From assembly GCA_037952775.1 (NCBI GenBank), contig JBANAY010000001.1, positions 2,046,001 to 2,110,000 of the forward strand: a stretch of 64,000 bases of DNA. Direction: 5' to 3'. The notes beneath the pieces are model-generated. The model searched no databases, was not told the origin of the DNA, and was given only the letters and a program-made list of their open reading frames with translations. The position numbers and the translations under genes are program-made. Shown here piece after piece: positions 11,941 through 24,300 of the stretch (its first letter is position 1; every line of letters begins with the position of its first letter). Source of the DNA: Clonostachys chloroleuca. Its lineage: Eukaryota; Ascomycota; Sordariomycetes; Hypocreales; Bionectriaceae.

Positions 11941-12657
11941 ATGCCTTCCGAAGCTGGACACAGACGTAAGTTGTCCCTGTTGATTCTCGGTGAAGCCGTT
12001 GGCGATTTCGGCTTCGCACACATGATATGTTTACTTTCTGGGACAAAAACTAACTTGCCTTGCTCGCATAGTATACGTCAAGTAAGCCCTCCCCTGGCAC
12101 CAATTCCCATTCGTTGCAATTATCGAGTCACTACCGGCATCAAGCGACGATCAAATTGAATGTCGGCGAAGTCGGTTGGAGATTTTGAGATTTGTCGAAG
12201 GGGATCGAATATTCCTAGGAGGAAGCGAACTGACAAGAGGACATTAGGGGACGCCACCTGAGCTATCAGCGCTCCCGCCACAACACTCACCCTGGCACCA
12301 GCCTGATCAAGATCGAGGGTGTTGACGACACCAACGCCGCCAAGTAGGGCTCTCCAATTCCCCCTGACCAGAAACTCAGCGCTGACAGTTTCCCAGCTTC
12401 TACCTCGGCAAGAAGATCGCCTACGTCTACCGTGGACAGAAGGAGATCCGCGGCACCAAGATCCGCGTTATCTGGGGCAAGGTTACCCGGCCACACGGTA
12501 AGAACGAAATCCCAAATAAGAAATTCGCCCACGGCAGTCATCTAACAAGCGACGATTAGGCAACTCCGGTGTCGTCCGTGCCAAGTTTACCTCTCCTCTC
12601 CCCACAAAGTCTTTCGGTGCTTCCGTTCGTGTCATGCTGTACCCCTCATCGATATAA
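11941..12657 (+). CDS. rpl33: 60S ribosomal protein eL33 (L33/L35A)
   Basis: eL33 is a structural protein of the large cytosolic ribosomal subunit. I read five exons: 11941-11965, 12072-12081, 12248-12343, 12397-12497 and 12560-12657, total 330 bases and 109 residues, matching the family. The protein starts [20 protein letters not shown]. It contains [38 protein letters not shown] and KVTRPHGNSG, and ends [11 protein letters not shown]. All introns are GT-AG and all phases join correctly. Exon 2 is only 10 bases long (phase 1 in, phase 2 out) and encodes LYV plus two bases of the next codon, so many gene finders would miss it. Intron-rich 5' ends are typical of fungal ribosomal protein genes. 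No frame break is present. Confidence 0.96.
12072..12081 (+). other. 10-base microexon of eL33
   Basis: The exon is flanked by an AG at 12070-12071 and a GT at 12082-12083. Leaving it out would remove the conserved LYVK segment and shift the frame, because 10 is not a multiple of three. Its presence is inferred from conservation of the family sequence and correct phases on both sides. Confidence 0.85.
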
Positions 12658-13733
12658 GAGGGTTTGGAATGGAGTTGGTAGTGAGGACGGTTATCTTTTG
12701 GCTGCATTGGTCGAGGCAAGGGTAAAGCATACTGCCTTAGTTCGAGGCGATCGATTCAAAAGACGTCAGATCCTCTTTGGTTGGCATGCGATGGCGTCCG
12801 TCCGATGAAGTGATACCGAGGGCCTCGGCTTTCCAATTTCGCATGGATGCAGTCGACGACAACACCGACTTTCAAAGATACTTGAGGGGCTTTGATATCG
12901 GTTTGGGGTAGATGTAATATGGATTTGTGGTGTCTCACGACTAAGGAAAAAGATGAAAAAAAATTTCGGGCTCATCCTATCATCCTAGAGGCTAAAATTG
13001 AAGGCTGCGTACAAAGGCGCGACCCAAACCATGGCTCTCAAGATATGATGTGATGTGTTTATGACTGCAATAAGTCCACGCGTCCTTCATTCGATCTGTT
13101 CGAATGCGGCCTCGGTTTGGCAATGTGTATGTTTTGATATTGCGATGGTGGCTTCCGAGGATATCCCTCCTTGATTTATTATCTTGAAGCGAATAATTCT
13201 TTCTTCACATCCCATACTTGGATCTTGAATTCACCTAGTCTGTAGAACGGGCCTTAGAAGTTTAGACAAACCCAGTCTGAAATGCGGCTTATAAGTCACA
13301 CAAGATTGATGATTCCAAACCGACGTCTTAGACTCGCGTCGACAACGTAAACACCAATATACGCCAAACCCCAACCCTAATCAAGACGTGCTAAGATCGT
13401 CTTGTTTCGTGACCTACACCATCCCGCACGAAAGCTAAACTAAGACAGTAGCCCCAAGCAACTAGCCTGGTGTCATTGAAAGTGATACACTCAAAACATT
13501 AATCGATAATATTTCCAGTTCTTGATGGTATTGTCAAATACTATTGAGGACCAATAATAGATATTCAAAAGATTAGACCCTATAAACTGTTGCTTCGTAT
13601 CCGTTCATATGGCTATGCTATTCCCGTTATTACAGGAAGTGCCCTGCTCATGACGCCGCCCCAGTTTGATATCTCATTTCTTCTCTACCCAGTTAGCTAA
13701 GTACTCGGATGATAGGAAACTGGTTGAGTGAGC
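12658..13733. other. Spacer downstream of eL33
   Basis: About 1.1 kb of moderately AT-rich sequence separates the eL33 stop from the next small gene. It must hold the eL33 3' end and the promoter of the 13734 gene. I see no gene, RNA or repeat in it. Confidence 0.4.
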
Positions 13734-14170
13734 ATGGCAACACAAAGATATCAACTCGACCGGAATACAATTGTAGCAAAGGATCCTTTCAACAGCGGAG
13801 AACGCATCAAGGAGAGCTTATCCCCGAATGATACCGTAAGTAGATGCGGCCGCTGTCGTACAGAATTTGGGGTTTCTGGATGAGCTTATTACATGTAGAA
13901 ACAAACAAATGACAGACACACAGCCCTTCAACCCGGGCACAGATCACAGTGGAGTGTCACGGAATTGAACACTTCGACGCCTATCAAGAGAAGGATTTAG
14001 ATGAAACCGGTTTCACTTATATGTACGGCGCGTTCCATCTCGCACCGTTCGGCGAGAAAGATTACTTTAAGGTTCAACCTCGGGAGCAAATTATGCAGCA
14101 AAGTAGAGAGGATGTAACTCAACGAGAAAAGGAATTGTATACGAGAACTCTCGGATGGCAAATCTACTAG
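13734..14170 (+). CDS. Small protein of unknown function, two exons
   Basis: I do not recognise this protein. The proposed model joins 13734-13835 to 13943-14170 through a GTAAGT...CACAG intron of 107 bases, giving 109 residues. It starts MATQRYQLDRN, crosses the junction as SPNDT-ITVECHGIEHFDA, and ends TRTLGWQIY. A TGA lies three codons upstream in frame, so the ATG is the first possible start. The protein is hydrophilic, has no signal peptide or membrane segment, and has a Glu/Gln/Arg-rich stretch near the carboxyl end. The consistent phase across the intron and protein-like composition support it, but several alternative AG acceptors exist upstream in the same intron. It may be lineage-specific. 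Confidence 0.42.
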
Positions 14171-16378
14171 CTCTACTGTCCACCAGTCCCCGGGGCGCAC
14201 ACGTCATGTGTTGCTCTAGGTGGTGACTGAGTTTTCCCGGGTTCCTTGAATGGATACGAGGTGTGGTAGAGGGAGGGGAGGTTGAGTAACTCGATTATTG
14301 TTTTCGCATGGGGCCGGTAAGACCGGAGCTGTGTCTGACAAGGATGGGCAATATGCTGGGAATTGAAACGATATGTTTATCTTTGCGGGTTGTACAATGA
14401 ACATCTTTGACAGCCATCTTTCACTCCGCAACTACCGTGTCACGGCATTCGGGGCGCCAACCGACTTGTTCTACCAACCTCTTCCTCTCCATGCGCCGCT
14501 TACTCACCCGGCTGGTGTGGTTGCTGGGTGGCAATGGTGGTGTAGCGGGGAAGTAGCATCTCCCCTCCTGCCGTCAGCGGTTCTCCCTGCTCTGGCAGTG
14601 CTCATATGGACATCCGATCATTCGCATTGATCGCCCTTAATAATGCACAATCGCTTAAGAGAGAAGGGTGTGGAGGATCCTCATATGATGGACTATTGGG
14701 GAGAAGGGGGGCGACCTTGAGCTTAGATAACGCCGATCATCCTCGTATCATGGCAGTTCCCTGATATGCATGTCCGCGGCCTGCGCAACTGCTCCAGGCA
14801 GACAGCACCAGAGCGGTTCCGCCTCCCTGCTTCGGGGGGTCCAGCTATGTAATAACGCAGCGTCTATTGAATTGTAAATCCACGACACGAAGGATGGAAG
14901 CAGGGGATGAGTTGTGGCAAATGTATTGATGCCAGAGCCAACTTACTACAGCTAGCACTTGCGACATCAACACTATGGAAGCAGGGAGAGTAGCGCAATG
15001 TAGGTAGGCAGCATTAGGCTGCACTCCTGAAGGCTGTCTGACAAGTCCTCCCGAAAGGTGCATCCGCATGGCACTAGGAACTCCATCCTGTTTACCTTAT
15101 CCAGTCATCGAGGAGAATCAAGGCTAGCAGTGGCTGGCCAGCACTCGACAGCGAAGCTAAGGCTAATCAAATGTTTATTGACCGCACTTTGCCATCCAGT
15201 CCATCAGCTTTGGCGCCCTGGCCACGGCCCATGCGAACCGGGACAAGTCATATATATGCACGCATTGACTCTTCATCATGATCAGATCGCGATTGTCGGT
15301 ACATGGCGGGTTTGGGCAGGCAGTCAACAGTGTTTGGAGTGGTCGCCCCCAGCTCCTGGTCAATCCCAGTAGGGCCGACATACAATTGTCCATGCATATC
15401 TGACAAATGGATAAATTCGCCTTCGGGCTACCACCAGCCCTGTTACACTCAAATGACGGTAATGTGGAGTGATAGCACAGCCTCCTCTTCCGTCGCAGGT
15501 GCAGGTAAGGTAACATCAACTCGATGCCTTATCTGGACGAATTAAGCTGGGGGTAAATAAAAGGATGGCAGGCCATCTGACCTCAAACGCCAATTCCTGC
15601 AGCAGATGGGTATCAGAATCCTTGCCCCAAGTCAGGTATTATTAGTAGTTCCCGCCAAAGTGTCTGTTGATAAGGACAACCCTTCCATATCGTAGAGCGT
15701 ATTCCGGTAGTTCAAATGGGGTTAGAATTAAACCACCACAGATTTCGGCACCCGATCGGTAGATTTGAGTCAATCAAGACATTGGCCACGAACCCATGGC
15801 CTCGCCTTGTTCGCGTAGCCAGGCTATTGTTCGTCGCTCTTCTCTTGTTACTACAGGCCAGTTTCGCCAATTGAAATATGGGCGCATAAAAAGAGAGACT
15901 ATGAAGTACGAGAGAGACTATTCAAAAGCGTTGATATTCGTCAGCAATGGCAGACAAGTTTCGATCCATTTTCATCACAGAATTGCGCTCTGAAAAGAAT
16001 CCCCGTTCGCCAGACATATTGAGAAGTCGGTCACGACAACTCCGATAGTATGTTATTGGCATTAACTGTATCATTTCGATATCTGAGAAGCTTGGGACGT
16101 GCACCCAGTGGAGAGCTGTCGACGCCACCAGCAATCGGCATCAAATGATCAAAGGATGGAGAACACAGCCGCCTGTGACCGTAGCAAAAAGTCAATTCGT
16201 ACGCTTGGGCAGCTAAACACCCGACTGGCACTGCTGGTTGCAGGAGGCCGCACAGCTCCCAATTGGATTCAATCCAAGCTACCAAGTAAGCATGTCACAA
16301 AACATGCGTGAGAAAAAGCCGTGGACATCCGCCGATGAGGGTCTTTTGAGTGTTTCACCAGCACGGGTTATTTAGAAC

Positions 16379-16394
16379 AAAAAAAAAAAAAAAA
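16379..16394 (+). repeat. Poly-A run (16)
   Basis: A pure run of sixteen A in intergenic DNA. No target-site duplication or retroelement 3' end could be recognised beside it. Confidence 0.9.
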
Positions 16395-17737
16395 GTACAA
16401 CGTGCAAGCGCGTGGATGTAGATGACCTGATGCAGTTAGGCCTGAAAAGCAGCCGATTGACGTTCGCAACTTGACTCGACGTGGCGTTCTGCGCCAAGCG
16501 TCAGCTTTTCGATCGCATGCTTCGGGCAGAGGTACCTTGCCTGTATTCTGCGCTGGCCACTCACTCACCGAGTCGGAGCTAGCAGTAAATATGCTCCGCA
16601 CCGCCTGTGGACAATCCTCGTTCGACCAAACGAAGCTCCCAATCGGAGCATAGGTGACTTGGAAAGGCCCTTGATAGTGGCGTGGTGCAGAATAAGGTCG
16701 GCACTGATCGACCTACCGAGGCACCACCCGACGCATGCGAGTAAATGCGGTCGGCCGAGATCAATTCTCCGTTGCCTGTGTAGAGGCTGCAAGTGAGCCT
16801 AACAAAAATTCACATAGAGAGGGCACGAAAGAGGGTGAGCGAGGATCGAGGATCGAGAAGATTGGCCGGATCGGTTGCCCCGGTTTCTAATAGCCCAAAA
16901 GCACCACAACGCCGCTACGTTGGTGCAATTCTGCGACATATCGAGTTTGCTGGTGGCACTTTTCCATCCAGTTGTTTGGCGCTTCAGGCCCACGCACAGC
17001 AGGGTGGGGCGGGGCCTTGAGGCTGCCCACTTTCCACCCATCAGGGAACCCACACCGCGACCAGATCACTCGCGGCCCCACTCCTGGCAGCCCAGCGCAG
17101 GCCCAGGGGACGGCAGACTGATATCAGATCCCCTGTCCGGTTGCGTACCTACGTGACCTGACGCCCGCCCGTTGCGTCACAGCAGCCCTCTGGTAGCATC
17201 GACGCAAACGCCTCTTCCCCCAAGGTACATGCGCAGTACCTGGCTGGTGGTCGCCGGGTGCGCCACAGACCTGCGCACGTCTCTGGCACAGACAGACAGT
17301 ACTGGCATGCCATGTATGCATGCACTTGGGTTGCCAAGATCGAAGCATCCCAGACACGAGCATAACTAGCCCGGAGCCCTGCCTGTCCTGCTTGGTCCAT
17401 GTGAAAGCCCCGGTCTCTGACGAGTTCTCAGCATCACTACGCGCCATTAGCGGGTCACACAGTACATCTATTCCTGCACTGGTCGCCTGGCAGCAGGTAC
17501 GCAGTACTCGCCCGCCGTGTGCCAGAGGTACAGTACCTGCCTCGCCGCTGTGGTCTGCCCGCGTCGCCCGTACTGAGATACTTGCCCAGCTGCTAGCTTG
17601 GCTGCTCGCATGTGTAGCGGTACGGCAACGCGCAATTGTCGTCCGCAGCCATCCAGGTGTGCTTTCATCATCACCCAACCAGCCGGCCAATATTTATTCT
17701 CCTGCTCGAAAAGCTGTCAAAGTGGACCTTTTCACAC

Positions 17738-17774
17738 CTCTCCTCCTCCTCCTCCTTTCTTTCTTTTCTCTCCT
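17738..17774 (+). promoter_or_regulatory. CT-rich tract in the promoter/leader of the DUF2406-like gene
   Basis: An almost pure pyrimidine stretch with repeated CTC units followed by TTTCTTTC, about 430 bases before the ATG at 18198. Such CT tracts commonly lie just upstream of transcription starts in filamentous fungi. The role here is inferred from position. Confidence 0.45.
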
Positions 17775-18197
17775 ACCAGTCCCTCGCTCGCTCAACTCAA
17801 TCAATCGCCCAGCTTCAAAGGTCCATCGTCTGATTCATCCTACTCTCCCATACTACCTACCTATCGCCCCGTTAATTAATACTACTACTCTCGTCCTTTC
17901 CAAACAACCTAACATATCCCCACCCGGCCACAGACCCGTTCCTTGGTATCATCCTTGCTAGCGGTATTGTTGGACCTCGATAAGCCCAGCAGCTTTCAAC
18001 TCTTTGCTGCTACGTGAGATTCCCAGCCTTCCAAGTGCACGGGTCCCAATCTCCAGATCATCGAGCGATCCATTGTTTCTCACAACTCGCACCAAAAGCT
18101 CCGCTCTCCTGTGGTCCTTGCGCTTGGCAGAACAGGCAACCCCTGCGTCCTGCGATACAATTTTAATCAAAACGCTGTTGCATCCCAGCTAGCCGCG

Positions 18198-19738
18198 ATG
18201 GAGACTCAAACAGACGTGTATCATCATCATCCCTTCCCGCCCCCAGCCCATCATCCTCCAGAGCAGTACGACCAAGCTTCTTCCCAGGTGGAATATCAGT
18301 ATTCTCAGCACCAGCAACCGCAGTCACCTATCCAGAAGCAACCACCTGCTCGGTCGAAACCTCGAACCTTTAGCTTCCATTCCGATCGGTCTCGGAAGAG
18401 CTCGCAGAAAAGCTCTCACAGGGAATCTTATCAAGAGACTCCGGCTCAGAAGGAATCAAAGCGCCTACATTCAAAAGCAGACCCAAGTGTGGCCATTAGC
18501 GAGGCAGAGCCTGGTAAGATCCCCCCTCTCTGTTATCTTCCATCTTATATTGCATTCCTTTCACATCCGGTGCGAAAGGCCGCCAAACTTATTTTATACC
18601 ACGCCTTTGCCACCTTCTCATCCCGTCTCTTCGATCCGACACCGTACTGACGCAACCAACAGCTGAGGTCGCCGCTGAGATGACCCAATCCGCTCTCGCC
18701 CCTCTACGATCTATCACCCACAAGGACGCAAATGGCAATCCTATCGGTATGTTTTTCCTGATCGTGATTGACAATTTTTGGACAACCTTGCTAACTGCGC
18801 TCAGCTGATCCTGACAAGTCCAACCCGACGCGCAATCGCTGGGAACGGCCGCTAGACACCATTCGCAGCTTCGAAGCCGCAATTGATGGGGGTACTCGAG
18901 GAAGTCGATGATGTTCCGAGCAGGTAAGGGTCTTCTGAACCATCTCACTGAGACAATTTACTAAACAGGTAATTATCAGAGACGGATTCGGGAGCTACAT
19001 GGAGTCGTCGAAATAGCTACCATCCATGTGAGTCTTATTACGTACATTCCAGTACCATATCATATGCGGCATACTGACAACGGGTTAGCCGGACAACCAC
19101 GTTTTAGGCCGAATAGCTACTACGGGAATCGCCCTCAGTCGCAACGACCCGAGTACGTCCAATATGACACCGGAAACAGCAATACCGCGAGAAACAGTTT
19201 CTACGATCACCACGCCTACAACGCCGGTTTCAATGGATACGGCATGGCTCAGCCTCAAAATTACAGCCAAGGCCCAAGCAGGCAACGGCCACCGAGAACG
19301 GCCCCCGAATCCGGATACAGGCAAAACGGGCCACCCCAAAATGTCTATCATCTGGCGCACAAGGATCGCTCTTACGAGACGGTGACCTCCGCTGCGGGTA
19401 GTGGAAATTCGGAACCTGTTGGCTATCAAACCGACCCAACCAGCAGCGACAACAGTTCTATCGAGAGGAATTTGCCAGCCAAACGCGCCGAGCCCATGAA
19501 CGACTATGGCATTGGCTTCAGCCAGCCTCAGACATCTCAAGATTCCAGTCTAGCTGCTGGGTTGAGAGGGGTCCCACAACAACAGCCCGAACTCCAAGCG
19601 CCGAGAAACAATGGCACCTCTATTCCTCGAAAAGAAATGAATGTCATTCCCAGGAAGCAGCCCGCAGTACAACAACAGCCCGCTCCTCAAGAAAAGAGGA
19701 AGAGTTGGTTCGCACGACGATTCAGCAAAAATTCTTAA
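18198..19738 (+). CDS. DUF2406-family fungal protein, one missing base
   Basis: The middle of this protein (LRSITHKDANGNPI-ADPDKSNPTRNRWERPLDTI) matches what I remember of the fungal DUF2406 family, whose function is not known. I read five exons: 18198-18513, 18663-18746, 18805-18923, 18980-19027 and 19089-19738. A run of five G at 18888-18892 breaks the frame inside exon 3. Six G would read AAIDGGYSRKSMMFRAE and let the last two exons join in phase. The corrected protein has 405 residues. The amino end is His/Pro/Gln-rich, the carboxyl half is low-complexity with many Asn, Gln and Pro, and the extreme end is basic (KRKSWFARRFSKNS). No membrane segment is seen. The family call rests on memory of the motif and should be tested. 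Confidence 0.72.
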
Positions 19739-20327
19739 GCTCGCTACGGATGCCCATACTCTCATTGTCCTTTTCCCATTTGTCGATACCCAACCGGATT
19801 GGAAAACCACATATTTCCATGGCAGCAATGCCTGCCAACTTTGTTCATTTGATGGAGTGTTGAAAGTCATTAATACTGGGGTTTTATGATACCACTTTGA
19901 GGCAGGATCCTAATGGATGACCTTCGAACACGGATCTCACATAGATCCGCGGGGCTCTGTTACATGGTCTCATCGCTACATATACTTACGGATAATGTAC
20001 GAGGCGTTCAGGGGAAGATTCATGTTGACTTTTATTTTCCTTTTTCCTTCTTTGTGAGGAGCATGAAGATTGAGCGGGAGGTGGAACACGAATGCACCCG
20101 GGTGCTGATAATTGATTAGACTTGGCATATATAATGCAGGCCACATAACAACGAACATATGAGCCTTCATCTACACAGCCTTGTTTATTTTACAAGCACA
20201 AAACAAATTCTTGCTTGCAAGCAAAATATGCTACTAGAGTACAAATGTGAAGTTGTGATATATAGTAAATAAAAGGTCGACGACACATTGCCCTGTCCCC
20301 AATTAATCATCCATGCTCGTCGCCTCT
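19739..20327. other. Convergent 3' spacer
   Basis: This 589-base region lies between the ends of the DUF2406-like gene (+) and VMA21 (-). It should hold both polyadenylation regions. It is AT-rich around 20200-20280, with several AATAAA-like words. No gene is seen. Confidence 0.5.
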
Positions 20328-20822
20328 CTATTTGTCCTTTTGGCTCTCTGGCTGCTTCTTCTTCTCCGTCGTCTCTGATTGATCCTCCTTCATAGCGACG
20401 ATAATATAACCCACCAGGACGACATTGGCCAACAGAGCAGCAAACCCCCCGGCAAAAGAAGCATTACCTGTGTTCGTGTTAGAGTGTTCTCTTTATACCA
20501 GTGACCACGGTCACACCCCAGTAGGCAACCAGGGATACATAGAAAGGAAGTGATGAAATAAATAGTACCCTTGAACACCGTATTGACGGTGACAAAATAG
20601 CCTCCAATTGGAACAACAATCATGGCAAAAGTGAAGGCGAGAAGCTTGAAGATAACATCACTGGAGGTTAAGTACATATGTGTCAGCTTCCACCTGGCCA
20701 ACTAAGGAACAGCATCATGAAACAAACTTTGGGACAGCCGGTGCAATGTTAGACTTCTCCTCAATGGGGTCATCCTTCTCAAGAAGAGTCCGCTCAGTAT
20801 TAACGATGCGACGGGTAGCCAT
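20328..20822 (-). CDS. vma21: V-ATPase assembly factor Vma21
   Basis: Vma21 is a small integral membrane protein of the endoplasmic reticulum that helps assemble the V0 sector of the vacuolar proton pump. I read three exons: 20822-20728, 20660-20569 and 20467-20328, total 327 bases and 108 residues. The order is typical: a charged amino end (TLLEKDDPIEEKSNIAPAVP), a first membrane span around KLLAFTFAMIVVPIGGYF, a short loop (NTVFKGNASFAGG), a second span around LLANVVLVGYIIVAM, and a Lys-rich tail. The tail ends SQKDK, so the classical KKxx retrieval signal is not exact, although a KKK stretch is close. Phases join correctly at both introns. It shares its upstream region with FUN30. Confidence 0.92.
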
Positions 20823-21363
20823 CTTTGCTTGGTGGTCTGGTGAACAAAGGGAGCAGAGGGTCAAGGCTTGATTCTGTGTGAATGCCAACGAGACTCAACC
20901 GGCTCAAGAGGAAGTGGTTTTAAAGTGTCGCAGAGAATTGGCAAATATCTTGATCCAATTTGTTAATTTTCGCGTGACTTGAAAAGAACGGTATCGCCCG
21001 GACTGAATGACGTGCAATGTGACCGGCTACTTGCGTATCTGGCTGGTAGGCGACGCCACTTAAATCCAGCACGTGACTTCGCGATGCTGGAACGCGTCTT
21101 GGCACATGGAGATGGAAAAAATGGGAGGATATCGGTCAACCAACGTGACTACTGGCGTCAGGCTGGGCAAACTACCATCGCACCTCCCGCTCAACACAAT
21201 CACCGTGCTCTCTACGCAGTCTGCTATTTATCAATGCTGCAAATAACCCCCGCCTTCTTTACTAGCTTCGAGGGCTCCTAGAAACACCCCAAAGGGGCCG
21301 TGAATTTCGCAATATACCCATGAGATTGCCTTCCCGCCAACCCCCCGGTCAGGCACACTTATT
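20823..21363. promoter_or_regulatory. Divergent promoter, VMA21 (-) / FUN30 (+)
   Basis: Only 541 bases separate the two start codons, so both promoters and leaders must fit here. There is an ACGCGT word near 21093. No clear TATA box was seen near either start. The bidirectional use is inferred from gene orientation. Confidence 0.55.
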
Positions 21364-24300
21364 ATGGCTCGAAGCTCCTCGCCGCTACCCATCCGGCACT
21401 CCAACAGCCTCCCCAGAACTCCCACAGTTGCACGCCACCCGATTCTTCTCGACCCCGACGAATTGGGGATGGATACGGTACCTTGCTCGCCCGGCTTCGC
21501 TCTTCGCCGTGATGATACTACACAGCCTACCCAAATATTAGCTCGGAATACCCCAACGCTGGAGGTCTCATCCCCCCAAGCATCGTCGAAGTTCCCGCCT
21601 CCTCATCACCATTTCAGCCAGAGAAACGACCGATGCTGGGCTCACGGCTCGCGCCCGCGGGCACGGTTTTCCGCCCTCCGCCTCGCCCCCAGCCACGAGT
21701 TCCGCAGAAGCGCCCTGCTCCAGAGCCAATTGATCTCATATCCGATGACGAAGATGACTTGCTACCTCCCCGTGGGGATATTAGACCTACAATGTTCAAA
21801 GCCCCGATTTCATCGTTCGCCTACAACCCTGGGCAAGACAAAGAGAAGAAGATGAGGGAAAAGTTGCGTCAGATCTTCGACGTATTCGGGCCCAAATTTC
21901 CCTCCGCCGTTGTTAGGCAAGCGTTGGAAGATAATGAGCTAGATGTGCCCCGGGCGATCGATTGGCTAGATGACTATGGCTCTCAGAAGTCCGTGAAGGC
22001 AAAGGCGGCAGCAGCAGGTCCTGCTGGTCGCCGTCTCGTCAATAAAGCGTCATTACAGCCAACCAAGAAGGCACCTGCTGTGAAGGCACCGACCCCGAAC
22101 CCGCCAAAGCCTGCCAAGCGGCGTCTAATTCAGGGACTGAAACGGCGTGGAACTCCCTCGCCTCAAAAACCACAGCCAGAACTTCCGGAGCCCCCGTCGA
22201 GTGATGACCCCCTCATCATTGACCTCGTCGATGATGATGATAAGGAGGATGTATACGAGGCTGAGCAGTCACCTTCTTCGGACGATGAGAGCGACGATCG
22301 AGTGTTGAAATGCATAAATTCAAGTACATCAAAGGAGTTGGCAGCAATGACTGGCATGAAAGAGGCTCTCCTTGAGACTATCACAGCTAAGCGTCCGTTT
22401 CAAACGATCTCGCAGGTCCGACAAGTTTGCCTGGCTAAGAAGCCTGGCGCTCGCAAGTCCTCCAAGGTCAACGTTGGAGATAGCGCCGTTGATGCTGTTG
22501 AAGTGTTCCTTGACGCTGTGTCTGCCATTGACAAGGTGGTGGCCAAGTGTGAATCGCAAGCCAAAATGGTAAAGGGGGTGATGGAGAACTGGGACCTAGA
22601 CACCTTCGGGCATAACAAACGAAGCGGCCGAAACTCCCCTTTGGCTGACGACCTCCCGCCAACGCCAACAAGCGTAACATCTCATCAATATGTCAGACCG
22701 CCCGTGCCAAGTCAACCGGGTCTCATGTCGACCAACTGTCAGATGAAACCTTTCCAGCTATTTGGTCTCAACTGGATGTCGTTACTTCACACCTATGGCA
22801 TTGGCTGTATTCTTGCCGACGAGATGGGTCTTGGAAAAACCTGCCAGGTTATCTCGCTTATGTGCCATCTTGTTGAGAGTTACGAAAATGACAACAGTAG
22901 CCATGATGCCCGGCCGTGGCCAAATTTGATTGTTGTACCACCAAGCACATACAATAACTGGCTGGCCGAGTTCAAGAAATTTGCTCCGTCTCTCAGCGTT
23001 GCCGGATACAGAGGATCGCAATCTGAGCGTGCTGAGATTGCATACGAGGTAGAACAGGACCCGGAAGCCTATCACGTCGTTCTCGCAACATACTCGCAGA
23101 TCAACTCATCAACTGATATTGAAGCCATGCGAGACTGTGATCTACACGCAGCCATATTTGACGAAGGACACAAGATGAAGAATCCAGAGACGAAGATTTA
23201 CAAGGATTTGCGTCGGATTCCGTCCAAGTGGAAGATGCTTCTGACAGGTTAGTCACAACTACAGTTATATCTCACATTATTTGGTATTTACTAACTCATC
23301 TCAAAGGCACGCCTGTCCAAAACAATCTTCTGGAGATGACTGCTCTTCTAAGCTTCATCAATCCTGAGATTTTCGAAGGTCATATGGAATCAATCAGGTA
23401 CATCTTTAGCACCAAGGTCAGCGTTCGAGACGTGTCCAACGGTGCTTTCCTCTACAGCGAGCGCGTCAAGCGTGCTCGCACCATTCTCGAGCCGTTCATT
23501 TTGCAACGGCGGAAGGATCAGGTCCTTTCCGACATGCCTCAGAAGACCTGTACGGTTGTTCACTGTGACATGCCCAGCGGTCAAAAACCAATTTACGATG
23601 AGTATGAAGAAACGTTCAGAATGGAACCCTCCCAACGAGCGGTAAAATCCAAGGGTCGGCAGAACGATCAGAACAATATATGGATGCAGCTTCGAAAAGC
23701 AGCAATCCACCCTCTTCTATTCCGTCGACACTTCACGGACAAGTCGGTGGAAGAGATGGGTAGCATATTGATGGATAGACTCTCGCAAGAGGAGCTGCAC
23801 CAGCCAGACCTCAAACACCTTATCCAGGAACTTAAGAACTCCTCCGATTTTGAGCTGCACCTGTGGTGCCGTGACTATCCTCGCCTGCTCAAAAAGTTCG
23901 ATTACCCGCCAGAAGCGGAACTCGAGAGCGGCAAGGTCCAGAAACTCCTCGAGCTCATTGACCAGTACCAAAAGAACGGGGACCGAGTCTTGGTCTTCAG
24001 CAAATTTTCCCGGGTCATTGAGATTCTCCGAGAAGTTCTATCTACCAAAGACATCGACCATCGCGTTCTCATGGGAAACACGAACGTTTCAGAACGACAG
24101 ACCATGATCGACGAATTCAACCGGGACGAGACCATCCCCGTCTTCCTCCTGACAACCGGCGCGGGAGGCACCGGCATCAACCTCACGTCGGCCAACAAGG
24201 TCATCATCTTTGACCAGTCCGACAACCCCCAGGACGACATCCAGGCCGAGAACCGCGCTCACCGCCTCGGGCAGAAGCGGGACGTCGAGATCATCCGCCT

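Larger units (their letters stand above)
14171..18197. other. 4 kb gene-poor spacer
   Basis: No supported gene is found. Long open frames at about 17124-17690 (-) and 17320-17961 (+) overlap each other in GC-rich sequence and have no recognisable content. A run of 16 A lies at 16379-16394. The right end (from about 17690) is the pyrimidine-rich leader and promoter of the DUF2406-like gene. Confidence 0.45.

Noticed and set aside
17124..17961. Overlapping 188- and 213-codon frames on opposite strands
   Set aside because: They overlap in GC-rich sequence with few stops and have no recognisable content. The right part is the leader of the DUF2406-like gene.
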